From JAWPMT01 sp965601475 (GTDB lineage: Bacteria > Bacteroidota > Bacteroidia > Cytophagales > Cyclobacteriaceae): a stretch of 64,000 bases of DNA. Under the pieces are notes generated by a model that searched no databases, had not been told where the DNA came from, and saw nothing but the letters and a program-made list of their open reading frames with translations. Below, in pieces: positions 44,314-53,030 of this stretch; the first letter of the stretch is position 1, and each line of letters starts with the position of its first letter. Location: assembly GCA_965601475.1 (NCBI GenBank), contig OZ271832.1:1922001-1986000 (forward strand). The letters run 5' to 3'. A program made the translations under genes and the position numbers.

Positions 44314-46914
44314 CTATTCATCTCTCAAATAGCGCACTGGATTGATTGTGGAGGCCTTGATGGCCTGAAAGCTAACAGTTCCAAGAGCGATAAACATGGT
44401 TATCAAACCTGCTCCTACAAAGAACCACCACTCCAGCGAAATGCGAAAAGCAAAATTCTCCAACCAAGCAGAAGTAGCAAAGTAGCTAATGGGTAGACCA
44501 ATGAGAATTGCTGCGACCACCATTCTTGTCAGCTCCGACGAGAGTCGAGCAACCAAGGAGAAATTGCTTGACCCCAAGGTTTTTCGAATCCCAATTTCCT
44601 TGCTCTTGCGTTCTAGTGTAAAAGAGGCCAATCCAAATAAGCCAAGACAGGAAATGATGACGGCGAGACCTGCAAAATACCTGGACAAAACGCTGACCCT
44701 CGTCTCAGCATCATACATACGCTGATAATCTTCGTTGAGGAAGTGGTAGTCAAGATCAAATCCTGGATTGAATTCACGATGCAGTTCTTCAACACTTTCC
44801 AGCATCAGTCGTTCCTGACCCGCTTGAGCCTTGACCACCAGATAATCCATCCAATCATCTGCCAGTTTGATGAAAACAGGTTTGATCGTTTCATGGAAAG
44901 ACTCAAAATGGAAGTCTTTCACCACACCAATGATTTCTACTTCAGAGCCCCAGAGCTGCACCTTCTGGCCAATGGGATCTTCAAATCCCATAAAGGCAAT
45001 GGCTGCTTCATTAAAGAGAATCTTATCCCGCTCGGTCGAAAGCTCATCTGAAAACGATCGGCCAGCCACTATCTCAATATCCATCAGGTCAATGAATTCT
45101 TCCGTGACAAACATGCGCTCAAACTCGGTACGGTCATCTGGATCTTTGCCTGGCCACTGGATGCCGTAGGTTCCTCCGTTGTGCCCAGTCATAGTATGGT
45201 CACATCCTGTGACAGCAGCAACTCCAGGGAGGTTGGAGACCTCACTCTTGAAGGTTAGAAACCGAGCACTATCGGCGACTGCTCCTTTTATGTCGAAGAA
45301 AACCACATTTTCCTGATCATAACCCAGATGTTTGGTCTGGGTGAACTGGATTTGCCGATATACGACCACAACCGAGACAATGAGCACAAAAGACAGCGCG
45401 AACTGAAAGGTCACCAAGCCCTTCCTTGTCCAGGTTTCTCCCACGCTCTTGTTTAGTTTTCCCTTCAAAATTTTGGCGGGACTAAATCCTGACAAGTAGA
45501 GGGCAGGGTAGCTCCCCGCCACCAATCCAGTCACTATGATCACAAGTCCCATCACAAGGAGGATTTCCATCTCGAAGGTTAGCGCCAGGTCCTTGTCGGT
45601 AATCAAGTTGAACTGTGGGAGCAGTGCAAAAACGGCCAGTCCAGCGATCAATGTCGATATGAGCACCAACAACACGGATTCTCCCAGGTACTGAAATATC
45701 AGAACCCTACGAGTAGCTCCGACGGTCTTCTTGATCCCCACTTCCTTCAATCGACGGGAAGCCCTGGCTGTTGACAAATTCATGAAGTTGATACATGCGA
45801 TCAACAAGATGAAAAAGGCGATAGCACTAAAGAGCCTGACGTATTCAATACGCCCACCTGATTGTACGCCATTCTCGTATTTACCATATAGATATTTTTC
45901 GGAATAATTCACCGCAAATGGAGATCTGTGATTGGCATTTCCCTCGGTTTTCTCCCGAATCAGCTCCTTCACCTTTAGATTGAATGCTACCCTATCTGCA
46001 TTTTCATGGAAAAGCAGGTAGGTACGGGGTCCGGTATTGTACCAATTCTGAACCCATTCATTATCCTTCCAAAACCAGGAGAATGGAAAGATGCAATCAT
46101 ATTGTAGAGAAGAAGTGCTGGGCAGTTTCTTGAAGACTCCGGTGATTTGAAAGCGCTCCCTTTTTTCAAACTCAATTTGCTCGCCAATGAGGTTTTCGGT
46201 CGTGCCAAAAAGGCGCATCGCCAGTTCATCGGAAATCACTACTGAGTTGATATCCTGGAGCATCACTTTGCTGTTTCCCGAGAGGAATTCAAATGTGAAC
46301 AATTCAAAGAAATCCTTACTGGCATAAATCACCTTTGCGTTGAGGTTTTTGTTCCCTGCGCTCAATGTGTAATTGGAAATCCAGGTCGCGGTAGCCGCGT
46401 ACTCTACTTCCGGAAATTCTTTGGCCAGGGTTTCTGCTGTGGGACCCGCACTGGTCTGTCGGGTAATTACACCTCCACCCTGGTCTACATTTTCCAGTAA
46501 TTGATACAGCCTGTCTGCCTTTTCGTGATACTTGTTGACTGCAAGCTCGTCCGCTACCCACAGGTAGATAAGCAGCACACAAGCCAGACCGCTGGAAAGT
46601 CCCAGGAGGTTGATGAGAAATGACGAGCGATGCCTGCTGAAGTTTCTGAAAGAAATCTTGATGTTGTGCTTGAATAGATCCATATAAATGAGTTTTTGAC
46701 TGATATTGATTGTTCGGATGATCCCTGGCCGAAAGAGCAGTGCCACATCCTTATAAAATAATCTTCGAGCGGTTTTCTCTCCTACAGTTTCAACCCTCCT
46801 TTGGTAGAGCTGCATGAGGTCTCCCTCAATGTCTGGGTGATAAGAAGGCCTACAAAACCATCTCAATAATTCCAGGCCGAGCCTTGGAGGACTTGAAGGT
46901 TTTGCGTGTTTCAT
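44314..46914 (-). CDS. FtsX/MacB-like ABC permease with N-terminal prefix domain
   Basis: An 866-residue permease. The first 70 residues (LLRWFCRPSYHPDIEGDLMQ) form a cytoplasmic 'permease prefix' segment. Two FtsX units follow, each with a membrane helix, a large periplasmic MacB-like domain and three further helices (around 375-495 and 750-865), with ERKSKEIGIRKTLGSS in the second. There is no ATPase gene in the vicinity, so the energy partner must be elsewhere. Such proteins export peptides or lipoproteins or transmit mechanical force. The padR gene overlaps its start by 4 bases, suggesting regulation by PadR. Confidence 0.9.
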   Translation of the reverse strand: MKHAKPSSPPRLGLELLRWFCRPSYHPDIEGDLMQLYQRRVETVGEKTARRLFYKDVALLFRPGIIRTINISQKLIYMDLFKHNIKISFRNFSRHRSSFLINLLGLSSGLACVLLIYLWVADELAVNKYHEKADRLYQLLENVDQGGGVITRQTSAGPTAETLAKEFPEVEYAATATWISNYTLSAGNKNLNAKVIYASKDFFELFTFEFLSGNSKVMLQDINSVVISDELAMRLFGTTENLIGEQIEFEKRERFQITGVFKKLPSTSSLQYDCIFPFSWFWKDNEWVQNWYNTGPRTYLLFHENADRVAFNLKVKELIREKTEGNANHRSPFAVNYSEKYLYGKYENGVQSGGRIEYVRLFSAIAFFILLIACINFMNLSTARASRRLKEVGIKKTVGATRRVLIFQYLGESVLLVLISTLIAGLAVFALLPQFNLITDKDLALTFEMEILLVMGLVIIVTGLVAGSYPALYLSGFSPAKILKGKLNKSVGETWTRKGLVTFQFALSFVLIVSVVVVYRQIQFTQTKHLGYDQENVVFFDIKGAVADSARFLTFKSEVSNLPGVAAVTGCDHTMTGHNGGTYGIQWPGKDPDDRTEFERMFVTEEFIDLMDIEIVAGRSFSDELSTERDKILFNEAAIAFMGFEDPIGQKVQLWGSEVEIIGVVKDFHFESFHETIKPVFIKLADDWMDYLVVKAQAGQERLMLESVEELHREFNPGFDLDYHFLNEDYQRMYDAETRVSVLSRYFAGLAVIISCLGLFGLASFTLERKSKEIGIRKTLGSSNFSLVARLSSELTRMVVAAILIGLPISYFATSAWLENFAFRISLEWWFFVGAGLITMFIALGTVSFQAIKASTINPVRYLRDE

Positions 46915-47243
46915 TGCATGTCGAGGATCAGCTTAGGAAGCGCGTCCCAAAGTCTGTTGCGATCCTCTCTGACCTCAACAAGTGTCCTTTTGCCAAAAGA
47001 AGTCAATGAAAAATACAGCTTCGGCCTACCACCACGAGAAGCCTCGGTATCACCATGGCTACTAGCCAGCAACCCCTTCTTTTCCAATCGGCGAAGCGTT
47101 GTTTGCAGCGCCCCCACACTCACGTCCCTACCCAAACGACTTTCGATTTCATCCTTGATTGTCACACCGTATGCATCTCCGTGGAGTATCCCAACGGTAA
47201 GTAAGACGATCTCTTCGAACTCGCCGATCTTGTGATCTTTCAT
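46911..47243 (-). CDS. PadR-family transcriptional regulator
   Basis: A 110-residue PadR-type repressor with a winged helix: EEIVLLTVGILHGDAYGV, then VGALQTTLRRLEKKGLLAS as the recognition helix and a basic wing (GGRPKLYFSLT). It has a short dimerisation tail, as in the subfamily-2 PadR proteins. Its stop overlaps the FtsX gene by 4 bases, a common pairing in which PadR represses its transporter. Two matching operator-like repeats lie just upstream of its start. Confidence 0.9.
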   Translation of the reverse strand: MKDHKIGEFEEIVLLTVGILHGDAYGVTIKDEIESRLGRDVSVGALQTTLRRLEKKGLLASSHGDTEASRGGRPKLYFSLTSFGKRTLVEVREDRNRLWDALPKLILDMQ

Positions 47244-47248
47244 ACTTA

Positions 47249-47306
47249 ATACTATTTTGTAGTATTGCTAATATAGATAAGAAATACGAATACTACTTTG
47301 TAGGGT
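47249..47306. promoter_or_regulatory. Two tandem PadR operator-like sites
   Basis: Site 1 (47249-47265, ATACTATTTTGTAGTAT) is an inverted repeat ATACTA/TAGTAT with a 5-base centre. Site 2 (47290-47306, ATACTACTTTGTAGGGT) matches it at 14 of 17 positions, 41 bases away centre to centre. They lie directly upstream of the padR ATG and resemble the ATAC/GTAT arms of known PadR operators. Confidence 0.6.
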
Positions 47307-47317
47307 TGTGGAAATTT

Positions 47318-48073
47318 CTATTTCTCCCCATAAATCTGGCGGAGTCCCAGGCTATCCCCTGCTTGTAGTGCTGACAAGGTCAATATGATTTCAGAGTCGC
47401 CATTCATGATGTTGCGGGTACTTACATGACCCAGGCCCAGGGCATGTCCGATCTCATGCAAGGCAATTAAGTAAAGTGTCTGGCAATCTTCAAGGCCAGC
47501 AAAGGGATTAAGAACAACCTGACCACCAAGGCCTGCACATTTGTCATCCTGGAAATTGGGGAAGGCCACGGCAGACTGCCTTATCTGCGAGGCAAAAATG
47601 CGGATATCCGAGGGTGCATTGGTGTCCTCCTCAGTGAAGCTGATGTTTGCAACATCCTCCCAGGCACTTAGTGCTTTTCGTACTTCATTCTTCGCACATT
47701 CCGGCAAAAGGGAAAAATCCAAACTGGGCACATTGACTTCTCTATGCGTATTGATTCGTCCGTTGGATTCCTGAAAGCTGAACGAAATCGTAGCTGTCGA
47801 TCCTGGCCCCTGCACGTCTGGTCCTATGGGATCAAAATCCGCATCTTCGCCCCATTTCAATCCAAAAAGGCAATAGGGAGCGGCAGGTGATAAACAGGCT
47901 TCAGCCAGCAAGTTGTTACACACACCAAATTCTGTAGAGGACTGGCCGCGACTGGAAAAATCATCGGAGTCACAGGAAATAGACAAACTGACAAGAAACA
48001 GAAGTATTCCCAGCATCAATCCGGGAACACTTCTGGTCAGAGAGCGCTGGTGGCTATTGCCATTCACATCCAT
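47318..48073 (-). CDS. Matrixin-family metalloprotease, lipoprotein
   Basis: A 251-residue protein with the extended zinc motif HEIGHALGLGH (206-216) and a Met-turn in RNIMNGD, which identifies a matrixin/M10-type protease. The N-terminus has a membrane segment and the sequence LSISCDSDD, a possible lipidation cysteine. Residues of about 90-150 resemble the start of the catalytic domain (VRKALSAWEDVANISFTEE). There is no propeptide switch cysteine visible. It should degrade proteins at the cell surface. It is the only gene between padR and the sigma-factor block. Confidence 0.85.
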   Translation of the reverse strand: MDVNGNSHQRSLTRSVPGLMLGILLFLVSLSISCDSDDFSSRGQSSTEFGVCNNLLAEACLSPAAPYCLFGLKWGEDADFDPIGPDVQGPGSTATISFSFQESNGRINTHREVNVPSLDFSLLPECAKNEVRKALSAWEDVANISFTEEDTNAPSDIRIFASQIRQSAVAFPNFQDDKCAGLGGQVVLNPFAGLEDCQTLYLIALHEIGHALGLGHVSTRNIMNGDSEIILTLSALQAGDSLGLRQIYGEK

Positions 48074-48113
48074 GAAATAAAGGTAAGGCCAGCGCTTTTA
48101 TCCATCAAAACCT

Positions 48114-48803
48114 TCAAACACTGTGATTTTCGACACTTTCCTCCTGCTCAAATTCCTCGATCTCACGGAGAAAGACGATGGCATCATCAATCTGGCTGCC
48201 ACTACCCTTCAACACTTTGTTCATCCATTTCTTGTCAACATTTTTTGGGCTCAGTTTTCTGGAGAGCCAGTATGAAGCCGGAGCAAACAAAAATATGCAT
48301 ATAACCAGATTCCAAATTATCCAATCCATCGGCGCGTGTTCGGTGATATCCACGCCAAAAAGTACGCTGAAGAAAATGGGTATAAAAACGAAGCTACTGG
48401 GTAGAATCCAAACGACAACTCTCAGGTACCTGATGATCGTCAATTTGATCTCCAGGAGGTCTTTTTGTAATTGAAGAATAGGTCTATTGTAGTCAATCTT
48501 GCCCAGCAGCACCAGCTCATGAATGGCGCCCGATGCGACAATAATGCACCAGACCGTGAGGATCACCGCAGACCCAGCCACCAGGGGCGAGGCGAGATGC
48601 TCATACGCAAAATGCATCAAAGCACTTCCTGCGATCAGGTAAAATGCTACTGTAATCCCTGCTACCCAGATGAGGGAGCTGATTTTCTTCCTGGCCTTAT
48701 CCAGATTGGCTTTGCGAATAACTTCAAGGTTAAGCCTCCAGTTGCGATCCAGCCTCTGGTTGATGGCGTGCCAGCTTTCCATGATTTGTGCGAACTCACT
48801 CAT
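48114..48803 (-). CDS. Four-helix membrane protein coupled to ECF sigma gene
   Basis: A 229-residue protein with a cytoplasmic N-terminal helix region (about 1-40), four membrane helices (about 43-67, 73-100, 128-152, 160-180) and a charged cytoplasmic tail. It overlaps the sigma-factor gene by 8 bases. By position it could be the anti-sigma factor, but there is no zinc-binding HxxxCxxC of the ZAS type. I do not recognise the family. Confidence 0.65.
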   Translation of the reverse strand: MSEFAQIMESWHAINQRLDRNWRLNLEVIRKANLDKARKKISSLIWVAGITVAFYLIAGSALMHFAYEHLASPLVAGSAVILTVWCIIVASGAIHELVLLGKIDYNRPILQLQKDLLEIKLTIIRYLRVVVWILPSSFVFIPIFFSVLFGVDITEHAPMDWIIWNLVICIFLFAPASYWLSRKLSPKNVDKKWMNKVLKGSGSQIDDAIVFLREIEEFEQEESVENHSV

Positions 48804-49296
48804 GATTTTCGAATTTTGCTTTTAACTTCTTTTTGATACGATTGATTTTGGTGCCTACGTTGCTCTTGGAAATGTTGACGATCGATGCAATTTCCTCATG
48901 ACTTTTGCCATCAAGGTGAAGCATAATCAAGGCCCGATTGAGTTCATTCAACTCATCAATGAACTGCAAAAGGAGCACTTCATTTTCTGAGGCACCCTGG
49001 GGTTCGTCTTTGATTTCCAGAAATTCCTCTCCTCCACCCAGGGGTGCGGAAGCCACGGACCTCACTTTCTTCTTCCGATAGTATGAGATAGCCACATTCA
49101 AAGCGACCCGATAAATCCAGGTAGACAACTGGTACTTATCGTCGTAGGAATCAAAGCTTCTCCAAAGTTGAAAGATGATGTCCTGGGCAAGGTCTTGTTT
49201 TTCAGCTTCCTGGTTGCAGTAGCTGTTAACTACTTTGAAAATGATCCCCTTGTAATCATCCAATGCCGCCAGAAATCTTTCCTTGTTCTTTTTCAC
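48796..49296 (-). CDS. ECF-type RNA polymerase sigma factor
   Basis: A 166-residue sigma-70-family protein with only regions 2 and 4. Region 2 is AQDIIFQLWRSFDSYDDKY followed by LSTWIYRVALNVAISYYRK. Region 4 is NELNRALIMLHLDGKSHEE followed by IASIVNISKSNVGTKINRI, a helix-turn-helix. There is no extra domain. Its stop is overlapped by a membrane protein, which suggests signalling at the envelope. The promoter it controls cannot be deduced from a single window. Confidence 0.92.
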   Translation of the reverse strand: MKKNKERFLAALDDYKGIIFKVVNSYCNQEAEKQDLAQDIIFQLWRSFDSYDDKYQLSTWIYRVALNVAISYYRKKKVRSVASAPLGGGEEFLEIKDEPQGASENEVLLLQFIDELNELNRALIMLHLDGKSHEEIASIVNISKSNVGTKINRIKKKLKAKFENHE

Positions 49297-49444
49297 TTTG
49301 CTTCAAGTTACTTCTAACCCATTATTCGCAGAGCTCCTTGATAAATCACACTTCGGTCAAAAAAAAGTGAATATTTCTTTCCTCCGTCGCAACGGCAGGG
49401 TTCAATTCAACGCTGGGGACTCCCAGGCTACTATGAAAAGGCTG

Positions 49445-49948
49445 CTACCAGTGGAAATCCCGATCAGCTACCTCAGTGCCTTCAGGGACAAGCACATCGG
49501 TAATGGAAGTGACCTTATCCGAAAACTGTTCATGATAGAATTGAACGACCAAAAGATCTTTTTCTAATGCCAGTACCTTGAATAGCTTGAAGTCTTGTTC
49601 CTGGTTCATGAGCGCCGGAAGCTGGGCACTGGTCACTTTGATATAGGTGTTATCCTTTGGGTCCTTTACAAATTTCCAGGAGGCGAACAAGGACTCTCCG
49701 CAATCTCGAAATTCGCCGTTGTTGGTGTAAGTAGAATCGCTTTGGGTGTAGGTCTGACGATAACGCAGAAAGCAATCGCCCATATTCATTCTCGTCCCAT
49801 TATTCAATCTTCGAGCCAACTTCCAGGTCTTCTCACCCTCCCCCGCCAGCAGCAACCTGGCATCCTCCGGAAGTTGGTAGGGCTCCTTCTCCTGACTTGA
49901 ACATGCCAAAAAAATGACTACTATGTGGAGGAGATACACGCTTCTCAT
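49445..49948 (-). CDS. Hypothetical lipoprotein with lipocalin-like traits
   Basis: A 167-residue lipoprotein (lipobox IFLACSS, Cys16). The mature part begins with LLLAGEGEKTWKLARRLNNG, reminiscent of small lipocalin-like lipoproteins of Bacteroidota that use a GxW or TWK motif, and has two conserved-looking cysteines (DCFLRY, RDCGESL). No enzyme motif. It is the third gene of a run with UbiA (3-base gap) and the exported DxDD protein, so it may act with them. Confidence 0.65.
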   Translation of the reverse strand: MRSVYLLHIVVIFLACSSQEKEPYQLPEDARLLLAGEGEKTWKLARRLNNGTRMNMGDCFLRYRQTYTQSDSTYTNNGEFRDCGESLFASWKFVKDPKDNTYIKVTSAQLPALMNQEQDFKLFKVLALEKDLLVVQFYHEQFSDKVTSITDVLVPEGTEVADRDFHW

Positions 49949-49951
49949 GGC

Positions 49952-50773
49952 TTATCTGAAGATTACAGCTAGGACGAAAAGGACAAAACTCAGATGACTC
50001 CATCTGACATTCAGTAATATACTGTCTCTGGATTGGTTCCAAAGCAGCTTCACATAGGGAATTGCTATCGCCGGAATAGTGAGGAAGAGCAAGGTCTTGC
50101 TCAGTGTAGTCAGGTCCTCATTGATGCTGAAAACAACCAAAACGAAAGCCACCAGGAGCACTAAGCCAGCAACAAGTATAGACTTACTCAATCCCAAAAC
50201 GCCTGGCAACGAAGTTTTGCCGATCTGCTTGTCACCGTACACGTCAAGGCAATCAAGAAATATCTCCCTTGCGAGGACCATAAAAAAGAGAATCACCGAA
50301 AAGAATAGCAATTGATTGTCGAACGCTTTGATGATTGCCACGCCCCAGAGCGCACCAGCGGCACAAAATGCCACTATGACGTTCGCAAGGAGACCTAGAT
50401 GATTGTTTATCGGTGAATAAAAACTAAACAGGACAATCGAGAAAGCTGCCAACGCCAAAACCAGCCATCCCAAAATCAAAGCACTGCTCAGATAGATCAG
50501 CAGGCATATCAAGCCGCTCATCCAGGCCAAACGCAATGGCAACTCACCAGTGGCTATGGGCCTCCGCTTCTCATTGAGTAAGTCTTTTTCTCTATCCAGG
50601 ATATCATTCAGGACAAAGCAGTAGGCAGAACCAGCAAACGCGCACGCGAAGAGCCAAATCGCTTCCATTAGCTCATTGGCTCCTGGCCTGTAAGCAGCTA
50701 GCACCAGAAGCGCCACCATCAAACAAGCTGAAGGACGGATGCTGTAGAGAATATGGCCAAGCATCCTCCACAT
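49952..50773 (-). CDS. UbiA-family prenyltransferase
   Basis: A 273-residue integral membrane enzyme with about eight or nine helices. The first Asp-rich motif is NDILDREKD (56-64, NDxxDxxxD); the second is in FLDCLDVYGDKQIGK (about 172-186). Both bind the prenyl diphosphate through Mg. Members transfer prenyl groups to quinone precursors, haem, sugars or chlorophyll, or act as terpene cyclases; the acceptor here cannot be read. It is flanked by no quinone, haem or polyketide genes. Its ATG overlaps by one base the stop of the exported DxDD protein, arguing for joint function. Confidence 0.88.
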   Translation of the reverse strand: MWRMLGHILYSIRPSACLMVALLVLAAYRPGANELMEAIWLFACAFAGSAYCFVLNDILDREKDLLNEKRRPIATGELPLRLAWMSGLICLLIYLSSALILGWLVLALAAFSIVLFSFYSPINNHLGLLANVIVAFCAAGALWGVAIIKAFDNQLLFFSVILFFMVLAREIFLDCLDVYGDKQIGKTSLPGVLGLSKSILVAGLVLLVAFVLVVFSINEDLTTLSKTLLFLTIPAIAIPYVKLLWNQSRDSILLNVRWSHLSFVLFVLAVIFR

Positions 50774-51960
50774 CAGCTATTGTCTCCGAGCAATTGCCTG
50801 AATTCGCTTTCTTCAAAGGAGTGACCTGTTTCCATCAAAAACTCCAGAACCAGCATCAAGTTGAAGGATCTGGAAATCCAGTACATATTGGGCACAAGGT
50901 TGAATTGTTTGATCATCCAGGATTTGAATGGTGGGAAAGGCAGATAGCCGAAACCAGAGAAGAAATAGAATTCCTCCAACTCCGAAGCCAGCGCCTCGGC
51001 ATCCAAATCTATACGAGGCCTTTCGCCCAATCGGCACAGAGAAGTATAGACCAACAATTTTTCCATTTCGAATGCCTCAATTTCCATGGCACGGTATAGA
51101 TCTTGTATTAGCCGTGCCTTGATGTCCATGAAGTACCCTTTGCTGTCCTGAGGCATCATCCTTACCAAATGGTACAGGATTTTGTGGGGTGATGTGTAGT
51201 ATGGCGATACCTCCTGGGGTCTCGTAAAATGCTCATCAGCCTCCACCACTGCCTTGATCAGGTCCATCGAAGCGGAGTCGTACTTCGTCAAAACGAAGTC
51301 GTGGCTAAGGGTAAACAGGAGGATATTGGAGATCACACTTACATCGAAGTCCTGTACCCATTTATCTGCAAACCAGGTACGGTAGGCAGCGGAGGCTTGA
51401 TAATTTTTCAGCGCTGAGGTTACTCTCTTGTGATTATTGGCCTCAGCATAGGTAACGATCTTTTTTCTCACAGCCCCGCTCAGACTATCATTGCCCAGGG
51501 CAAGGGCAATGACAGAACTATCGTCAAGGTCATCAGGCAAACGATTCCCGTACTTACGGTATTTTGTGCCATTGGGAAAGGGTAAATCGGGTGGTGCGGT
51601 TTGCCAAAAGTTGTACGAGGCCTCTCCTTTTCGATTGGCATAGAGATGGGCATTTTGGTTGACTTCCTGCACCATCAGATCCACCATCGAGCGGGTGTTT
51701 TTTGGTAAATGGTGGCGGTACTGCTGGAGAACATAGGAAATCGTAGCCGAATAGCTGAAGGTATTGTCTTCTACTCGTACGCCATCCCAAGTCCGCTGTG
51801 TTGGAAACAAGCCCGAATTGTAGAAGGTATCGACCTTTACCTGAAGCGTCCTCAGTTGACTAATAACCTGAACCACTTGTGCGGTATCGTACTGGGCAGA
51901 TACCTGTAGTGTGCACAAAAAAAATATCGAAGCAAGTGATTGCTTTACTTTCGTAACCAT
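50773..51960 (-). CDS. Exported helical protein with DxDD motif, function unknown
   Basis: A 395-residue protein with a signal peptide (LASIFFLCTLQVSAQ, cut after about residue 23). The mature part is helical. SYNFWQTAP is followed by LPDDLDDSSVIALAL (141-155), where DLDD (144-147) matches the DxDD acid motif of class II terpene cyclases and the alpha-toroid pattern of prenyltransferase/cyclase proteins. Other QW-type repeats are not obvious. An exported cyclase would be unusual, so this may be a lipid-binding relative. It is translationally linked to the UbiA gene and divergent from the YheT-like hydrolase at 51993 with a 32-base gap. Confidence 0.7.
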   Translation of the reverse strand: MVTKVKQSLASIFFLCTLQVSAQYDTAQVVQVISQLRTLQVKVDTFYNSGLFPTQRTWDGVRVEDNTFSYSATISYVLQQYRHHLPKNTRSMVDLMVQEVNQNAHLYANRKGEASYNFWQTAPPDLPFPNGTKYRKYGNRLPDDLDDSSVIALALGNDSLSGAVRKKIVTYAEANNHKRVTSALKNYQASAAYRTWFADKWVQDFDVSVISNILLFTLSHDFVLTKYDSASMDLIKAVVEADEHFTRPQEVSPYYTSPHKILYHLVRMMPQDSKGYFMDIKARLIQDLYRAMEIEAFEMEKLLVYTSLCRLGERPRIDLDAEALASELEEFYFFSGFGYLPFPPFKSWMIKQFNLVPNMYWISRSFNLMLVLEFLMETGHSFEESEFRQLLGDNS

Positions 51961-51992
51961 CTGAACGGACTACCGATCTTTGAGGGATAAAG

Positions 51993-52937
51993 ATGAACAA
52001 AGAAATTCATTACAGACGGCCCTGGTACTTATTTAACAGGCATCTGGAATCTGCGGTCCCCTATTGGCAATACAAGATTTACGAGATTCCCTATGATCGA
52101 GAACGTCTGGAACTCGCTGATGGTGACTTCCTGGACCTCGACTGGATACGCTCGAATTCGTCGAAGTTGATCGTCATGTCGCACGCCATGGAGGGAAACA
52201 GCAGGGACTATTTCGTCGAACGGGCTGCCAAGTATTTTTCGAAGAAGGGTTATGACATACTCATGTGGCACTTCCGTGGTTGCAGTAGAGAAATGAACCG
52301 ACTTCCGCGCTTTTACCACCTGGGCAATTCAGACGACCTGCAGGCGGTAATCCAACATGGCGCTGGTAGCGGGTACTATCAGAAGATCTTCCTGGTGGGA
52401 TTTTCTATGGGTGGTGTCACGACGTTGAACTACCTCCATCGGGAGAAAGTGCACCCCCTGATAGCTGCCTCTATTGTCTTTTCTACTCCCCTGGACCTGG
52501 CAGAGTCAGGAAAGAGGATTTCCTCGGGTATTGAGCGGGTATATGGTCAATGGTTCTTAAGGAAATGGAAAACGCGGATTCGTCGGAAGGCCGAACAGTA
52601 TCCTGAGTTGTTTGACCTTACCCGGTTGGAAAAAACACGAACACTGGAGGAGCTACATTCAAAATACACCTTACACTTACATGGGTTCGACTCGATAGAT
52701 GAATTATATTTTCAATTCAGTCCAATGAGCTTTCTGGATCAGTTTAACCATCCCACACTCATTGTCAACGCCAAAAATGACCCCGTTCTTGGTCCCAATA
52801 GTTATACCAAAAGCACATCAAAACCCGTAGAAACCTGGGTTCCCAGACATGGCGGCCACCTTGGCTTCTCCCTGCCTGGCAAGTCGTATTCCTGGATGGA
52901 AATGGTAGCTGAACACTATTTCCAACGATACAGCTAA
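51993..52937 (+). CDS. YheT-like alpha/beta hydrolase
   Basis: A 314-residue hydrolase of the alpha/beta fold with no signal peptide. The nucleophile elbow is GFSMGG (Ser in FLVGFSMGGVTTL), the early segment VMSHAMEGNSRDYF and the helix FRGCSREMNR fit the COG0429/YheT group, the acid is in NAKNDPVLG, and the catalytic His in RHGGHLGF. The substrate could be a lipid or ester. It is divergent from the DxDD/UbiA operon and could share the promoter region. Confidence 0.88.
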   Translation: MNKEIHYRRPWYLFNRHLESAVPYWQYKIYEIPYDRERLELADGDFLDLDWIRSNSSKLIVMSHAMEGNSRDYFVERAAKYFSKKGYDILMWHFRGCSREMNRLPRFYHLGNSDDLQAVIQHGAGSGYYQKIFLVGFSMGGVTTLNYLHREKVHPLIAASIVFSTPLDLAESGKRISSGIERVYGQWFLRKWKTRIRRKAEQYPELFDLTRLEKTRTLEELHSKYTLHLHGFDSIDELYFQFSPMSFLDQFNHPTLIVNAKNDPVLGPNSYTKSTSKPVETWVPRHGGHLGFSLPGKSYSWMEMVAEHYFQRYS

Positions 52938-53030
52938 GGCGCATTTCAACCTATATCATGGTTATTTTTTGAATCTTTCAAATCCCTATGAGCACAATTG
53001 CTGTTCTCTGATGTAGCTCAAGGAAATACC

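Noticed and set aside
49283..49567. 94-codon plus-strand frame between the sigma factor and lipoprotein genes
   Set aside because: It overlaps the sigma start and the lipoprotein end on the other strand and has no recognisable start or fold.
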